This document shows positions 43,367-53,699 of a stretch of DNA of 64,000 bases, in pieces. The DNA is from an uncultured Helicobacter sp. GTDB lineage: Bacteria; Campylobacterota; Campylobacteria; Campylobacterales; Helicobacteraceae. Under the pieces are notes generated by a model that had not been told where the DNA came from, did no database searches, and worked only from the letters and a program-made list of their open reading frames with translations. Position numbers and translations under genes: made by a program. Where the stretch lies: contig CASFYB010000002.1 in assembly GCA_949298825.1 (NCBI GenBank), positions 62,001-126,000 of the forward strand. Direction: 5' to 3'. Each line of letters opens with the position of its first letter. Positions within the stretch are counted from its first letter, which is position 1.

Positions 43367-45013
43367 ATGAGAATCAATTTGGACAATATGGAACACTTGG
43401 ATGGTGATGAGGATTTTGCAACATTATTTGAAGCAAGCCAAAAAAATGATGATGGTGTAATTCAAGAAGCATTTATCATTAAAATTACCGATGAGAATGT
43501 GATGGTAGATGTTGGAGAAAAAGTAGAAGGTCGCTTCCCAGTAGAAGAGATCAAAGATGAGAGTGGTAAACTTTTATTTAAAGAAAGTGACAAGATTAAA
43601 GTTTCTGTTTCTAAGGGTTTTGGAGAGCGCTTTAGTGTCTCTTATAAGCGAGCTATCAGACTGGAGAAGATCCAAGCAAAGATTAAAGAGCTTGGTGAGG
43701 ACTATAAGGATAGGGTAGTTACAGCCAAGATTGTACGAAAAAATAAAGGTGGAGTGGTATTAGAGGCTGATGGGATTGAGTATTTTATGCCTAAATTCCA
43801 CGCTTCTTTCAAAGAAGATAAGGGCAAAGTAGTTGATGTTTGCATTATTAATATTAAGCCTGAGCAAAATAGTATTGTTGTATCAAGAAAGCGCTTCTTT
43901 GAGCTCAATCATAAGAATCAAAGCGAAGGTGCTAAGAAGATTATGGAGCGTGATGGCGCTTTAGATGGTGTTGTTAAGCGGATTACAAATTTTGGTATGT
44001 TTGTAGCTGTGGATGATGTAGAGGGTCTAGTGCACTATACAGAGATTGCACATCGTGGACCAGTAAATCCTGCTAAGCTTTATAAAGAAGGGGATAGCAT
44101 CAAGGTTAAGGCAATCGCCTATGATGAAGAGAAGGGACGATTGAGTTTTTCTATTAAGGCATTGCAAGAAGATCCATGGAAAGAAATTGTAAAAGAGCTT
44201 AAAGTGGGTTATGCTATTAAGGTTAATGTTAGCAATATTGAGCCTTATGGTGTTTTTGTGGATATTGGCAATGATCTAGAAGGCTTCTTGCATATTTCTG
44301 AAATCTCTTGGAATAAAGATATCAAGCACCCTCAAGAGGTCTTAAGCATAGGGCAAGAGATTGATGTAGAGGTGATTGAGATTGATGCGCAAGCTCGTAG
44401 GCTGCGCGTATCATTAAAGAAATTATTAGAAAAACCTTTTAGTAAGTTTGCAAAGACTTATAAGGAAGGGGATATTTTAGAAGGTAAGATAGCTACTTTA
44501 ACTGACTTTGGAGCTTTTATCAATCTAGGTGATATTGATGGATTGTTGCGCAATGAAGATGCATTCTGGGAAAAAGGAAAGCGCTGCAAAGATGCTTTAA
44601 AGGTAGGTGATGAAGTAAGGGTAAAGCTTATCAAAATTGACACTAAAGCAGAGCGTATTTCACTAAGCCTAAAGGCACTTGAAGAATCTCCAGTAGATAT
44701 TTTTGCTAAGAAATATGATGTAGATAGTGTTATTGAGGGGGAAGTTGTAGATATTAAAGATTTTGGTGTATTTATAGCTGTTGATGGCGTAGATGTTTTG
44801 ATTAGAAATGAGGATTTATTAGGAGTAAATAAAGAAGAACTAAGCAAGGGTACTAAACTTAAGGCATCTATCGCGTTTATTGACTATGCAAATGCAAAGG
44901 TACGCGCATCAATGCGTAGATTGGAGCGCCAAAAAGAGCGTGAGGAGATGAAAAACTTTAATTCTGATGAAAAAATGACATTAGGAGATAAACTTAAAGG
45001 TCAGCTTAGCTAA
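43367..45013 (+). CDS. rpsA: 30S ribosomal protein S1
   Basis: A 548-aa protein with about six S1 RNA-binding repeats; the motif GMFVAV, GVFVDIG, GAFINLG or GVFIAV recurs about every 85 residues. It helps mRNA bind the ribosome. A likely promoter (TGTAAAAT at about 43330) precedes an AAGGA site. Length matches the Campylobacterota form. Confidence 0.96.
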   Translation: MRINLDNMEHLDGDEDFATLFEASQKNDDGVIQEAFIIKITDENVMVDVGEKVEGRFPVEEIKDESGKLLFKESDKIKVSVSKGFGERFSVSYKRAIRLEKIQAKIKELGEDYKDRVVTAKIVRKNKGGVVLEADGIEYFMPKFHASFKEDKGKVVDVCIINIKPEQNSIVVSRKRFFELNHKNQSEGAKKIMERDGALDGVVKRITNFGMFVAVDDVEGLVHYTEIAHRGPVNPAKLYKEGDSIKVKAIAYDEEKGRLSFSIKALQEDPWKEIVKELKVGYAIKVNVSNIEPYGVFVDIGNDLEGFLHISEISWNKDIKHPQEVLSIGQEIDVEVIEIDAQARRLRVSLKKLLEKPFSKFAKTYKEGDILEGKIATLTDFGAFINLGDIDGLLRNEDAFWEKGKRCKDALKVGDEVRVKLIKIDTKAERISLSLKALEESPVDIFAKKYDVDSVIEGEVVDIKDFGVFIAVDGVDVLIRNEDLLGVNKEELSKGTKLKASIAFIDYANAKVRASMRRLERQKEREEMKNFNSDEKMTLGDKLKGQLS

Positions 45014-45043
45014 GCTTTCTTCCCCTGGTTTTGTGTGATGTAG

Positions 45044-45499
45044 ATGCTAAAGATCATAAAGTTTGTATTTTTAATTCTATTTCTTGCTGGTATCATCTTG
45101 GCTGTCTATGCTTTTAAAAGCTTGACTGCTAAGCCTGAGGCCAAGCCAACTTATGCCTATCCAGAAAATGATATTAAAATAGAGATCCCCCAGGAAAAAA
45201 GATGGTTTAGCGATATGAAATCCACCCACAAGGATTTTGCTTATCCTGCAACTGAGGTTGAATTTTCTATCAATTTTCTTCAAGATGGATATAAAAAGCA
45301 AAAAGATCAAATTGTAATATCAAATGTTGATGAAGAGACCTTTTTTTGTCTTCGTGAGATTTTAAAAGAACAAAACATACATTTTGCTTATAGAAAGACA
45401 CAAGATAGCCTAGATATAGTGCTATATTTGGAGGATAGTCAAAAGGATCGCTTATTAGGGCTTTTTGATTATTATGCTATACATTATAGTAAAAATTAG
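45044..45499 (+). CDS. membrane-anchored hypothetical protein
   Basis: A 151-aa protein with one N-terminal membrane segment (about 5-26), a short linker and a soluble, probably periplasmic, domain. A hypothetical gene sits in the same place after rpsA in H. pylori, so it is likely conserved in the genus. No domain is recognised. It starts 30 bases after rpsA, and bioB follows after 20 bases. Confidence 0.75.
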   Translation: MLKIIKFVFLILFLAGIILAVYAFKSLTAKPEAKPTYAYPENDIKIEIPQEKRWFSDMKSTHKDFAYPATEVEFSINFLQDGYKKQKDQIVISNVDEETFFCLREILKEQNIHFAYRKTQDSLDIVLYLEDSQKDRLLGLFDYYAIHYSKN

Positions 45500-45519
45500 C
45501 TTTTTACTAAGGAAGGGCG

Positions 45520-46368
45520 ATGCTAAAAAAGGAAATTTTTTTATGCTCAATTTCTAATGTCAGTAGTGGAAATTGTGCAGAAGACTGTGCTTATTGCACA
45601 CAAAGCGTACATTATAAGACCAATATACAAACTTATAAATATAAGCCCATAGAGACGATTATTTCTGAAGCTAGGGCCTTGAAGTCATATGGAATGCTTG
45701 GCTTTTGTCTAGTAACCTCTGGTAGGGGGCTAGATCATGAGAAGTGTGATTATACTGCTAGAGCTGCTAGAGCATTAAAAGATGATGGACTAGATTTGCA
45801 TCTTATTGCTTGTTGTGGGCGAGCTGATGAAGATTCTCTAAGATATTTAAAACAAAATGGAATAGATAGCTATAATCACAATCTAGAAACTGCCCAGAGT
45901 TTTTTCCCAAAGATTTGCACTACACATACTTGGGAAGAACGCTATGAGACTTGTCAAAATGCGCTTAAGGCTGGTCTTGGACTTTGTACAGGGGGTATTT
46001 TTGGGCTAGGTGAGAGCTGGGAGCAGAGGATGGAGCTTTTAGATTCGCTTAGATCGCTTAATCCACATTCAAGCCCTATTAATTTTTTTATCAATAACCC
46101 AGCATTGCCTATTACTGAATCTACTATTAGCAGGGATGAGGCTCTTGAGTGTATCATAATGGCTAGAGAATATCTGCCTGGAACAAGATTGATGATTGCT
46201 GGGGGAAGAGAGCTTGTTTTTGGAGATAATCAGCGTGATTTGTATGAAAGTGGTATTGATGCGATTGTATTGGGAAATTATTTAACCACTAAGGGACGCA
46301 CACCAAAAGATGACATTGATGAGTTAAGATCTTATGGGCTAAGCATAGCGACAAGCTGCCATAATTAA
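45520..46368 (+). CDS. bioB: biotin synthase BioB
   Basis: A 282-aa radical SAM enzyme that inserts sulfur into dethiobiotin. The cluster motif CAEDCAYC lies near residues 18-25, and YNHNLET, GGIFGLGE and FFINNP fit BioB. It is shorter than the E. coli enzyme (346 aa) but normal for Helicobacter and Campylobacter. Confidence 0.93.
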   Translation: MLKKEIFLCSISNVSSGNCAEDCAYCTQSVHYKTNIQTYKYKPIETIISEARALKSYGMLGFCLVTSGRGLDHEKCDYTARAARALKDDGLDLHLIACCGRADEDSLRYLKQNGIDSYNHNLETAQSFFPKICTTHTWEERYETCQNALKAGLGLCTGGIFGLGESWEQRMELLDSLRSLNPHSSPINFFINNPALPITESTISRDEALECIIMAREYLPGTRLMIAGGRELVFGDNQRDLYESGIDAIVLGNYLTTKGRTPKDDIDELRSYGLSIATSCHN

Positions 46369-46377
46369 GGAGTGAAT

Positions 46378-46710
46378 ATGAATATTTTTGAAAAGATTAT
46401 AAAAGGAGAAATACCATCTAAGAAGGTGCTAGAGAATGAAGAGTTTCTGGCCTTTTATGATATCAATCCTAAAGCACCTATCCATGTGCTTATAATCCCT
46501 AAGACTTGCTATAAGGATTTTAATCAAATGCCTTCAGATCTTCTTGGTAGGATGAGTGGCTTTATTATAGAGGTGGCTACCATCCTTGGCATCAAAGATA
46601 AGGGTTATCGTTTGATTACTAATATTGGTGCAGATGGTGGACAGGAGGTCCCTCATTTTCACTATCATCTTTTAGGTGGTGGTAGATTGAGGTGGGATTC
46701 TCTAATTTAG
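46378..46710 (+). CDS. HIT-family nucleotide hydrolase
   Basis: About 110 aa with the histidine triad HFHYHLLGGG near the end and an N-terminal FEKIIKGEIPSKK typical of HinT. It hydrolyses nucleoside phosphoramidates. The frame is open from GTG 46372, but that codon overlaps the AAGGAG ribosome site, so ATG 46378 is preferred. Confidence 0.9.
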   Translation: MNIFEKIIKGEIPSKKVLENEEFLAFYDINPKAPIHVLIIPKTCYKDFNQMPSDLLGRMSGFIIEVATILGIKDKGYRLITNIGADGGQEVPHFHYHLLGGGRLRWDSLI

Positions 46711-46723
46711 TAGGGATTTTATT

Positions 46724-48064
46724 TTGAAAAATTTTTCTGCCTATGCTCTACGTCCATTACTAGATACTAGCTATGAAGATAAGCTGGGGTTTGTTTATGA
46801 GCAGATGGTGCTTAAAAAAGGAGCGCTTTATTTTGACTGGACGGCTTCTGGGCTAGCTAGTAGGATTATTGAGCGACGCGTTGATGAGATTTTGCCATAT
46901 TATGCCAATACTCATTCTCAAAGCTCTCAACATGCCTTGTTTTTCCAAGATCTTTATAAAAGCGCTAAAGATCGTATTAGGCAAATTTTAGGGTTGGGAG
47001 ATGAGTTTGGATTGATTGCTTGTGGTAGTGGGGCAAGTGGCGCGATTAAAAAATTTCAAGAATTAATGGGGATTTATATCCCACCGGTGGCATATGATTA
47101 TGTGCAGATCAAAAAAGAGCTTTTGCCACTTGTGATTGTGGGTGGATTTGAGCATCATTCTAATGAGATTAGTTTCCGTGAGGGTTTGTGTGAAGTATGG
47201 AGGATCCCTCTTTTAGATGACTTTAGCTTTGACTTAAATGCCCTGCAAGCTAAATTACAAGCCCAGAGTGCAGATAGAAAAATCATCCTTTCTTTAAATA
47301 TCCTTTCTAATGTAACAGGAAATGTCGCTCCTTATGAAAAGGTGATTTCTATAGTGCGTCAATTTAATGGGATTGTAGCTTTGGATATGGCTACAAGTTT
47401 AGCACATTTTAAAATAGATTCTTCTTGGTTTGATGCCTGCTTTCTTGCTCCTCATAAGTTGCTTGGCGGAGTGGGGTCATGTGGTATTTTAGCGATCAAA
47501 AAAACTTTAATAGATTCTACTAGGGCACCTAGCTTTGCTGGCGGGGGTGCTGTCAAATATGTAGATAGGCATACTCAAATTTATGATAGTGATATTGAGA
47601 TAAGAGAGGAGGCTGGTACACCACCTATTTTGCAGCTTTTTAGAGCTGCTCTAGCTATAAGTCTGCAAGAAGAGATTGGTCAAAAGCTTATTATGCAAAA
47701 AAAACGTATCTTAATGAGAATATTAATGCAGCATTTAGATTCTATGTCTTATGTAAAAGTATATGGACAGAAAGATCATATTGGCTTGCTTAGTTTTAAT
47801 ATTAATGGAATCTCGCCTTTTGAGATGAGCTACTTTTTAAGTCAGAATTACCAGATACAAACCAGGGCAGGTTGCTCTTGTGCTGGACCATATGGGCATG
47901 ATTTATTAGGGCTTAAAGATGGTTCTTATAGAGGGGAGGATGATCCTTATGGCTGGCTTAGGGTAAGCTTGCATTACACTCATAGTTTAAGCGATCTTGA
48001 GAAGTTTTTTGAGGCATTGAGGGCTGGCATTCGTGTTTTTAACCCAAAATTGCTAGAATCTTAA
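46724..48064 (+). CDS. class V aminotransferase (cysteine desulfurase-like)
   Basis: A 446-aa PLP enzyme. The PLP lysine lies in FLAPHKLLGGVGSCG near 246, the GGFEHHSNEISFRE segment comes before it, and the C-terminal region contains TRAGCSCAGPYG, where the Cys may be the desulfurase nucleophile. It is not the standard NifS or IscS of Helicobacter; the sulfur acceptor or substrate is unknown. It starts at TTG, 14 bases after the HIT gene. Confidence 0.8.
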   Translation: MKNFSAYALRPLLDTSYEDKLGFVYEQMVLKKGALYFDWTASGLASRIIERRVDEILPYYANTHSQSSQHALFFQDLYKSAKDRIRQILGLGDEFGLIACGSGASGAIKKFQELMGIYIPPVAYDYVQIKKELLPLVIVGGFEHHSNEISFREGLCEVWRIPLLDDFSFDLNALQAKLQAQSADRKIILSLNILSNVTGNVAPYEKVISIVRQFNGIVALDMATSLAHFKIDSSWFDACFLAPHKLLGGVGSCGILAIKKTLIDSTRAPSFAGGGAVKYVDRHTQIYDSDIEIREEAGTPPILQLFRAALAISLQEEIGQKLIMQKKRILMRILMQHLDSMSYVKVYGQKDHIGLLSFNINGISPFEMSYFLSQNYQIQTRAGCSCAGPYGHDLLGLKDGSYRGEDDPYGWLRVSLHYTHSLSDLEKFFEALRAGIRVFNPKLLES

Positions 48065-48083
48065 ATTTAAGGGAGTTTTTTGA

Positions 48084-49046
48084 ATGCAAAAAGATTCTAA
48101 GATTTTTGTAGCAGGACATAGGGGGCTTGTGGGCTCTGCTATCGTGAATGAACTGAAGGCTAAGGGATATGAAAACTTGCTTTTAAAAACTCATAGTGAG
48201 TTAGATTTAAGTGATTATCAGGCATTGGATAATTATTTTAAAACCCATCATCCAGAATATGTGTTTTTGGCTGCAGCTAAGGTTGGTGGGATTATGGCTA
48301 ATAATACTTATAGGGCAGATTTTATTTATCAAAATTTAATGATCCAAAATCATGTCATCCATCTTTCTTATAAATATGGTGTTAAAAAGCTACTTTTTTT
48401 GGGCTCAAGCTGTATTTATCCAAAGAATGCAAAGCAGCCAATTAGCGAGGATGAGTTGTTGCAAGGGGCACTTGAATATACAAATGAGCCTTATGCAATC
48501 GCTAAGATCGCAGGCTTAAAGATGTGTGAATCTTATAATTTACAATATGGCACAAATTTTTTAAGCGTGATGCCTACTAATTTGTATGGTGAAAATGATA
48601 ATTTTGATTTACAAAACTCTCATGTTCTTCCTGCTTTGATCGCAAAATTCCATAGAGCTAAAAAGGAGGGTCTGGGATTGGTTGAGATTTGGGGTAGTGG
48701 ACGGCCTAGGAGAGAATTTTTGCACTCTAGTGATATGGCTAGGGCTTGTATATATGTGATGGAAGAGGTTGACTTTGATGATATAAAAGGTGAGGGAGAA
48801 GTAAGAAATACTCATATAAATATCGGCTATGGCTGTGATGTGAGTATTGCTGAGCTGGCAGAGATGGTACGCGATGTGGTGGGGTATAAGGGGGAAATAT
48901 ACTTTGATACCACTAAGCCAGATGGCACATTTCAAAAATTAATGGATAGTTCTAAAATATTTTCTTTGGGTTGGAAGCCAGAAATCGCGCTCAAAGATGG
49001 TATTAAACAAACTTATGAATGGTATATAGCTAATGTCGAGTGTTAA
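48084..49046 (+). CDS. fcl: GDP-L-fucose synthase
   Basis: A 320-aa short-chain dehydrogenase that makes GDP-L-fucose from GDP-4-keto-6-deoxymannose. The NADP loop [12 protein letters not shown] is at the start, the catalytic GSSCIYPK and the YAIAK Tyr-Lys pair follow, then [15 protein letters not shown]-fucose feeds LPS O-chains such as Lewis antigens in H. pylori. The partner gmd is not in the window. It overlaps the flippase gene by 14 bases. Confidence 0.93.
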   Translation: MQKDSKIFVAGHRGLVGSAIVNELKAKGYENLLLKTHSELDLSDYQALDNYFKTHHPEYVFLAAAKVGGIMANNTYRADFIYQNLMIQNHVIHLSYKYGVKKLLFLGSSCIYPKNAKQPISEDELLQGALEYTNEPYAIAKIAGLKMCESYNLQYGTNFLSVMPTNLYGENDNFDLQNSHVLPALIAKFHRAKKEGLGLVEIWGSGRPRREFLHSSDMARACIYVMEEVDFDDIKGEGEVRNTHINIGYGCDVSIAELAEMVRDVVGYKGEIYFDTTKPDGTFQKLMDSSKIFSLGWKPEIALKDGIKQTYEWYIANVEC

Positions 49047-50790
49047 GAAAAAAAATCAGGATAAAAAACAAAATATCAGCTTTTTAAATAGTGTGAGGAT
49101 GATACTCTCTCTTATTACACGCAGGGATAGAATCATTCTTGTATTGTTGCTTGGTGCTACCTTTCTTTTGACTTTTATTGAAACCTTTGGTGTAAGCGTG
49201 ATTATGCCATTTGTTACCTTGGCTACTAATCCAGATTTGATTTTAGACAATAGGGTAGCAAGTGCCATATATAAATTTTTTGGTTTTAGCAGCCCGGTTA
49301 ATTTTATGCTTGTTTTTTGTGTGATATTAATTGGGTTTTATCTTTTCCGTGCAGTTTATAATATCCTTTATAATTATGTGCTTAATCGCTTTGTGTATCG
49401 TAAGTATCATTATTTTTCCTATCATATTTTTTGTAATACAATTAAATCTGACTATGAAGTTTTTGCCCGTAAGAATCTAGATGATATCAGAAAGGGGATC
49501 ATCCAAGAATCCCTGCAAGCCTCCCAGTTTTTATCAAGCTTTTTAAATATCTTTGCAGAGATTAGCGTGATGGTTATTTTGTATCTGATTTTGCTTTTTA
49601 TCAGCTGGAAGATGACTTTGGTTTTGACATTTTTATTAAGCATTAATGTATTATTGATTGCTAAGGGTGTCGGCAAGGCTATGGGGAAGCAAGGGCAAGC
49701 GCGTCAGGAGAGCGAACAAAAGTTTTTTAAAATCATTTCCCAAAGTTTAAGTAATTTTAAGATTCTAAAGCTTAGGGCCAAAGAAGAGGAAAACTTCAAG
49801 AGATTTGAAAAGGCATCTTTGGGTAGGTCTAGAGCGCAAACGACTTTTCATATTTTTTTGATTCTGCCTAGAAATATTTTAGAAACAGTTGGTTTTTGTT
49901 TATTAGTAGCCTGTGTGGGTTATATTTTATATGCCTATGGAGATGCAAAGGCAGTACTACCCATCGTATCTATGTATGCACTAGCACTTTATCGTGTTTT
50001 GCCATCAGTAAGTAAGATTTTAGATAACTATAACACTATGTTATTTAATGCTAAAGCTGTGCAGATTATCTATGATAATTTACAAGAAAGCATTGTAGTT
50101 GAAGGTAATAAAAAAATTGAATTCAAAAAAAGCATTAAGCTTTCAAAACTTACATTTGGTTATCAGGATAAAAAAGAGATTTTTAAAGACTATGATTTGG
50201 AGATAAAGAAGGGAGAAAAAGTAGCTTTTGTAGGTAAGAGTGGTGCTGGGAAATCAACCTTGGTGGATTTGATCATCGGTATTTTAAGACCCAAGGGAGG
50301 CAAGATTTTGATTGATGATGTAGAGCTAGATTCTGAAAATATTCGATCTTGGCGTTCTAAAATCGGCTATATTCCTCAAAGTATCTATCTTTTTGATGGG
50401 AGTGTGGCAGAAAATATAGCCTTTGGAGAAAAGATAAGCAAAAAGCGTCTTACAGAAGTAACCAAAATGGCAAATATTTATGATTTTTTACAAGAAAATG
50501 GTGGCTTTGATATGCAGGTAGGCGATGGTGGAGGAAGTCTTAGTGGAGGGCAAAAGCAAAGAGTGGGTATTGCTAGAGCACTTTATCATAATCCTGATAT
50601 TCTTGTTTTAGATGAGGCTACAAGTGCGCTAGATGTAGAGACAGAAAGCAAGATCATGGATGAGATTTATCAGATTGCGCAGGATAAGACTTTGCTTGTT
50701 ATCGCCCATAGATTGAGTACGATTGAGGGTTGTGATAAAAAGATCACTATTAATATGACAGAATCTAAAAAGGTATCTAAGAAGAAGTAG
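49033..50790 (+). CDS. Wzk/PglK-type lipid-linked oligosaccharide flippase
   Basis: A 585-aa ABC half-transporter: six membrane segments, Walker [10 protein letters not shown] near 409, signature SLSGGQKQR, Walker [12 protein letters not shown], and a basic Lys-rich C-terminal tail. It resembles PglK of Campylobacter and Wzk of H. pylori, which flip undecaprenyl-linked glycans to the periplasm. Overlap with fcl supports a role in fucosylated glycan export. It could also serve N-glycosylation; I cannot tell which. Confidence 0.82.
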   Translation: MSSVKKKNQDKKQNISFLNSVRMILSLITRRDRIILVLLLGATFLLTFIETFGVSVIMPFVTLATNPDLILDNRVASAIYKFFGFSSPVNFMLVFCVILIGFYLFRAVYNILYNYVLNRFVYRKYHYFSYHIFCNTIKSDYEVFARKNLDDIRKGIIQESLQASQFLSSFLNIFAEISVMVILYLILLFISWKMTLVLTFLLSINVLLIAKGVGKAMGKQGQARQESEQKFFKIISQSLSNFKILKLRAKEEENFKRFEKASLGRSRAQTTFHIFLILPRNILETVGFCLLVACVGYILYAYGDAKAVLPIVSMYALALYRVLPSVSKILDNYNTMLFNAKAVQIIYDNLQESIVVEGNKKIEFKKSIKLSKLTFGYQDKKEIFKDYDLEIKKGEKVAFVGKSGAGKSTLVDLIIGILRPKGGKILIDDVELDSENIRSWRSKIGYIPQSIYLFDGSVAENIAFGEKISKKRLTEVTKMANIYDFLQENGGFDMQVGDGGGSLSGGQKQRVGIARALYHNPDILVLDEATSALDVETESKIMDEIYQIAQDKTLLVIAHRLSTIEGCDKKITINMTESKKVSKKK

Positions 50791-51510
50791 TCATCTTTGC
50801 TTAAATAAACGGATGCTTTCAACTATAAGACTAAAGGCAAGTATAGTATAGACATAGGACTTTGGTATATGATAATGAAGGGAATCAAATATCAAAACAA
50901 TACCAATTAAAACTAAAAAGCATAGTGCTAGAAGTTTGATGCTAGGGTGAGTTTGGATAAATTTAGCAATATATCCAGATACAAAAAGCATAATGGCCAC
51001 TGTTATGATAATAGCAACAGTGGCTAGAAAAAGTATAGAGGTATGAGAAATAGCAAGGCTTTCTAGCATGCCTACAGCCGTGATAATGGAATCTAGGGAA
51101 AATACAATATCCAAAATAGTAATTTCAAAAAGTATGAAAATAAGCTTTGATGGTTTATTTGATTTTGGAGTATCTTGGTTGTTTGTATCAAATTTTAAAT
51201 CTTTAAGTTCAACAAGCCCTTTGTAGCATAAAAAGATCCCGCCACAAAGCAAAAAGATATCCTTGCCTGATAGGTGAAATAAGATTGGTTTTGTTAATGT
51301 AATTAGCCATGCGATAGTAAAAAGCAAGCCAATGCGTGTGAGCATTGCCAAAAGAAGCCCCAAGATTCTTGCTATCTCTTGCTGGTGTTTAGGCAGCCTG
51401 GCTGTAGCTATGGAAATAAAAATAAGATTATCTATACCAAGTACTATTTCTAATAAGATCAATGTTAAAAGAGCAATCCAGCTTTCTGGATTTGCTAGCC
51501 ATTCAAACAT
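50791..51510 (-). CDS. TerC-family membrane protein
   Basis: A 239-aa protein with about seven membrane segments and the two acidic signature helices EIVLGIDNL near 20 and DIVFSLDSI near 130. TerC proteins are linked to metal-ion efflux or manganese delivery to exported enzymes. It follows corA after 10 bases, in the conserved gap-pgk-corA-terC order. Confidence 0.85.
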   Translation of the reverse strand: MFEWLANPESWIALLTLILLEIVLGIDNLIFISIATARLPKHQQEIARILGLLLAMLTRIGLLFTIAWLITLTKPILFHLSGKDIFLLCGGIFLCYKGLVELKDLKFDTNNQDTPKSNKPSKLIFILFEITILDIVFSLDSIITAVGMLESLAISHTSILFLATVAIIITVAIMLFVSGYIAKFIQTHPSIKLLALCFLVLIGIVLIFDSLHYHIPKSYVYTILAFSLIVESIRLFKQR

Positions 51511-51520
51511 TGTAAAATCC

Positions 51521-52480
51521 TTACAACCATTTTTTCTTTTTAAAATAAATAACTGGCAGGATTGTAGAGATGATCATGATTGCAATAGCAATCGGATAGC
51601 CGAAATCCCAGTCAAGCTCAGGCATATTTTTAAAGTTCATTCCATAGATTGTGCCAATGAGTGTCGGTGGCATCATGGCCATCGTAGCGACGGTAAAAAG
51701 TTTGATGATTTTATTTTGCTCGATGTTAATTTGGTTGGTGAAAAGACTTTGGACATTATCAAGGATATTCATATTAACAGCGGTAAATTCAACCAAAGAG
51801 TTAAGGTCTTTTAAAACTATATTGATATCCTTTTTAATGGTAGTGCTGATTTTATCACTTTTTAAAAGTGCGGTGATGGCCCTACGTTTATCAAACAAAG
51901 AATCACGCACACTCATATTGATTTCTTGAAGATTGGATAGCCTTTGAAGGATGTTGTTATAATCAGCCTGGTCTTTGTTAAACACTTCCTTGCGTAAAAC
52001 TCTAGTTTCATGTCCTACATTCTCTAGCATATCCGCATCTTTTTCTACTCGCACCTCATAAATTTTGCTAAAAACATCCGCACCATTTTCAAAGTTTTTG
52101 GGATTAGCCAAAACGCGTTGCTGAATCTCATCAAATACCTTAAAATCCCCATAGCGGATCGTAAATAAAATTTTGTCATGCAACAAGAAGGTTACAGTTT
52201 CATTTTTTAGCTCTAGTTGAGCAGTGCGCATAAGAAAATAGCTATTAATTGTAATACTTGAGTTGTCCTCCCAGTAGCGAGCACTCTGCTCAATCTCTTC
52301 TCTCTCTTCTTTAGTGGGGATATCTAGTTTGAAGGTCTTAGAGATATAGGCTACTTCATCAGCAGTAGGGTGAAGCAAGTCAATCCATAAGATCTGTGCA
52401 TGCTCTATATTGATTTGTGTGCTATTGCTAAAGTTTTCCCTTACTACAAAAGCATTTTTTTTGATAAATATATTCATCAT
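51521..52480 (-). CDS. corA: magnesium/cobalt channel CorA
   Basis: A 319-aa inner-membrane channel with a long cytoplasmic N-terminal helical domain and two C-terminal membrane segments. The GMN selectivity motif is present in [15 protein letters not shown] near 284. It overlaps the end of pgk by 4 bases (ATGA). Confidence 0.94.
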   Translation of the reverse strand: MMNIFIKKNAFVVRENFSNSTQINIEHAQILWIDLLHPTADEVAYISKTFKLDIPTKEEREEIEQSARYWEDNSSITINSYFLMRTAQLELKNETVTFLLHDKILFTIRYGDFKVFDEIQQRVLANPKNFENGADVFSKIYEVRVEKDADMLENVGHETRVLRKEVFNKDQADYNNILQRLSNLQEINMSVRDSLFDKRRAITALLKSDKISTTIKKDINIVLKDLNSLVEFTAVNMNILDNVQSLFTNQINIEQNKIIKLFTVATMAMMPPTLIGTIYGMNFKNMPELDWDFGYPIAIAIMIISTILPVIYFKKKKWL

Positions 52481-53679
52481 TCTTTTTTATCCAAGACTTC
52501 AAATGCAGGCAAGATCTTGCCTTCTAAAAGCTCTAAAGAGGCTCCACCACCAGTGGAAATAAAGCTCATATTATCGCGTTCACCAGCCTTATCTACGGCA
52601 TCAGCAGTATCTCCTCCACCAATAAGAGAGAAAGCATAAGTATCAGATATCGCATGGGCTATGGAGAAGGTGCCACGAGAAAATTGAGGCTCTTCATAGA
52701 TTCCAAGAGGACCATTCCAGATGATTGTATTGCTATCTCGGATGACTTGATTAAAAAGTCTGGTACTTGCAGGGCCAATATCAACAGCCATGTAGCCTTC
52801 TGGGACATCTTGCGCAGGGGTTGTTTTAATGTGGCGATTAGAATCAAGAGAAGTGGTTGATATCACATCTACTGGTAGATAGATTTTTGTGCCTTTTTCT
52901 TTGGCAAGATTTAGGATTTTTTTAGCATCTTCAATTAGAGCATCTTCAATTAGGGATTTTTGCATATTATAACCCAGTGCTTTTAAGAAGGTATTGCTCA
53001 TAGCACCACCGATGATAACCTTATCTACAACCTGGAGGATATTATAGAGTAGGGCGAGTTTAGAGCTTACCTTGCTTCCACCGATGATAAGGAGCATCGG
53101 CTTAATAGGGTTATTTAGGGCCTTTGCAAATGAATCAATCTCTTTTTTAAGTAGGATACCCGCTACTTTTTGTTTGGTGAATTTAGCGATACCATAAGTG
53201 CTGGCATGTGCGCGATGGCTTGTACCAAAGGCATCATTTACATAGATATCACATAGTGTGGATAGATTCTTGCTAAGGGCATCATCATTTTTTTCTTCAC
53301 CCTCATAAAAACGGATATTTTCTAAAAGAATGATAGAGCCTTTATTTTTTTGCAAATCACGAGCGCGTTCAATTGATTCTGCAAATAAGACGCTGCGTCC
53401 TAAAAGTCTTTCAAGACGTTTGAGTATATGCTGAAGGGAAAACTTAGAATCTTTACCCTTTGGTCTACCAAGATGGCTAACTAGCGTGATGCAAGCAGCA
53501 TTGGAATCAATGCAGTGATTGATGGTTGGAAGTGCTTCTCTTATTCTAGTATCATCAGAAATATTAAAATCCTTATCCATAGGGACATTAAAATCAACAC
53601 GAATAAGAACTCTAGCATTGCTAAGATCGATATCCTTGATGCTTTTGGTTTGCTGCATAAAGTGAATACCAGCTAACAT
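52477..53679 (-). CDS. pgk: phosphoglycerate kinase
   Basis: A 400-aa glycolytic and gluconeogenic enzyme. RVDFNVPMD near 28, SHLGRPKG near 66, the GGSKVSSK segment and the C-terminal [12 protein letters not shown] are all conserved. The first residues [10 protein letters not shown] match the H. pylori start. It lies between pgi and corA. Confidence 0.96.
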   Translation of the reverse strand: MLAGIHFMQQTKSIKDIDLSNARVLIRVDFNVPMDKDFNISDDTRIREALPTINHCIDSNAACITLVSHLGRPKGKDSKFSLQHILKRLERLLGRSVLFAESIERARDLQKNKGSIILLENIRFYEGEEKNDDALSKNLSTLCDIYVNDAFGTSHRAHASTYGIAKFTKQKVAGILLKKEIDSFAKALNNPIKPMLLIIGGSKVSSKLALLYNILQVVDKVIIGGAMSNTFLKALGYNMQKSLIEDALIEDAKKILNLAKEKGTKIYLPVDVISTTSLDSNRHIKTTPAQDVPEGYMAVDIGPASTRLFNQVIRDSNTIIWNGPLGIYEEPQFSRGTFSIAHAISDTYAFSLIGGGDTADAVDKAGERDNMSFISTGGGASLELLEGKILPAFEVLDKKE

Positions 53680-53699
53680 AGTTTACTCCTTACAAAGAT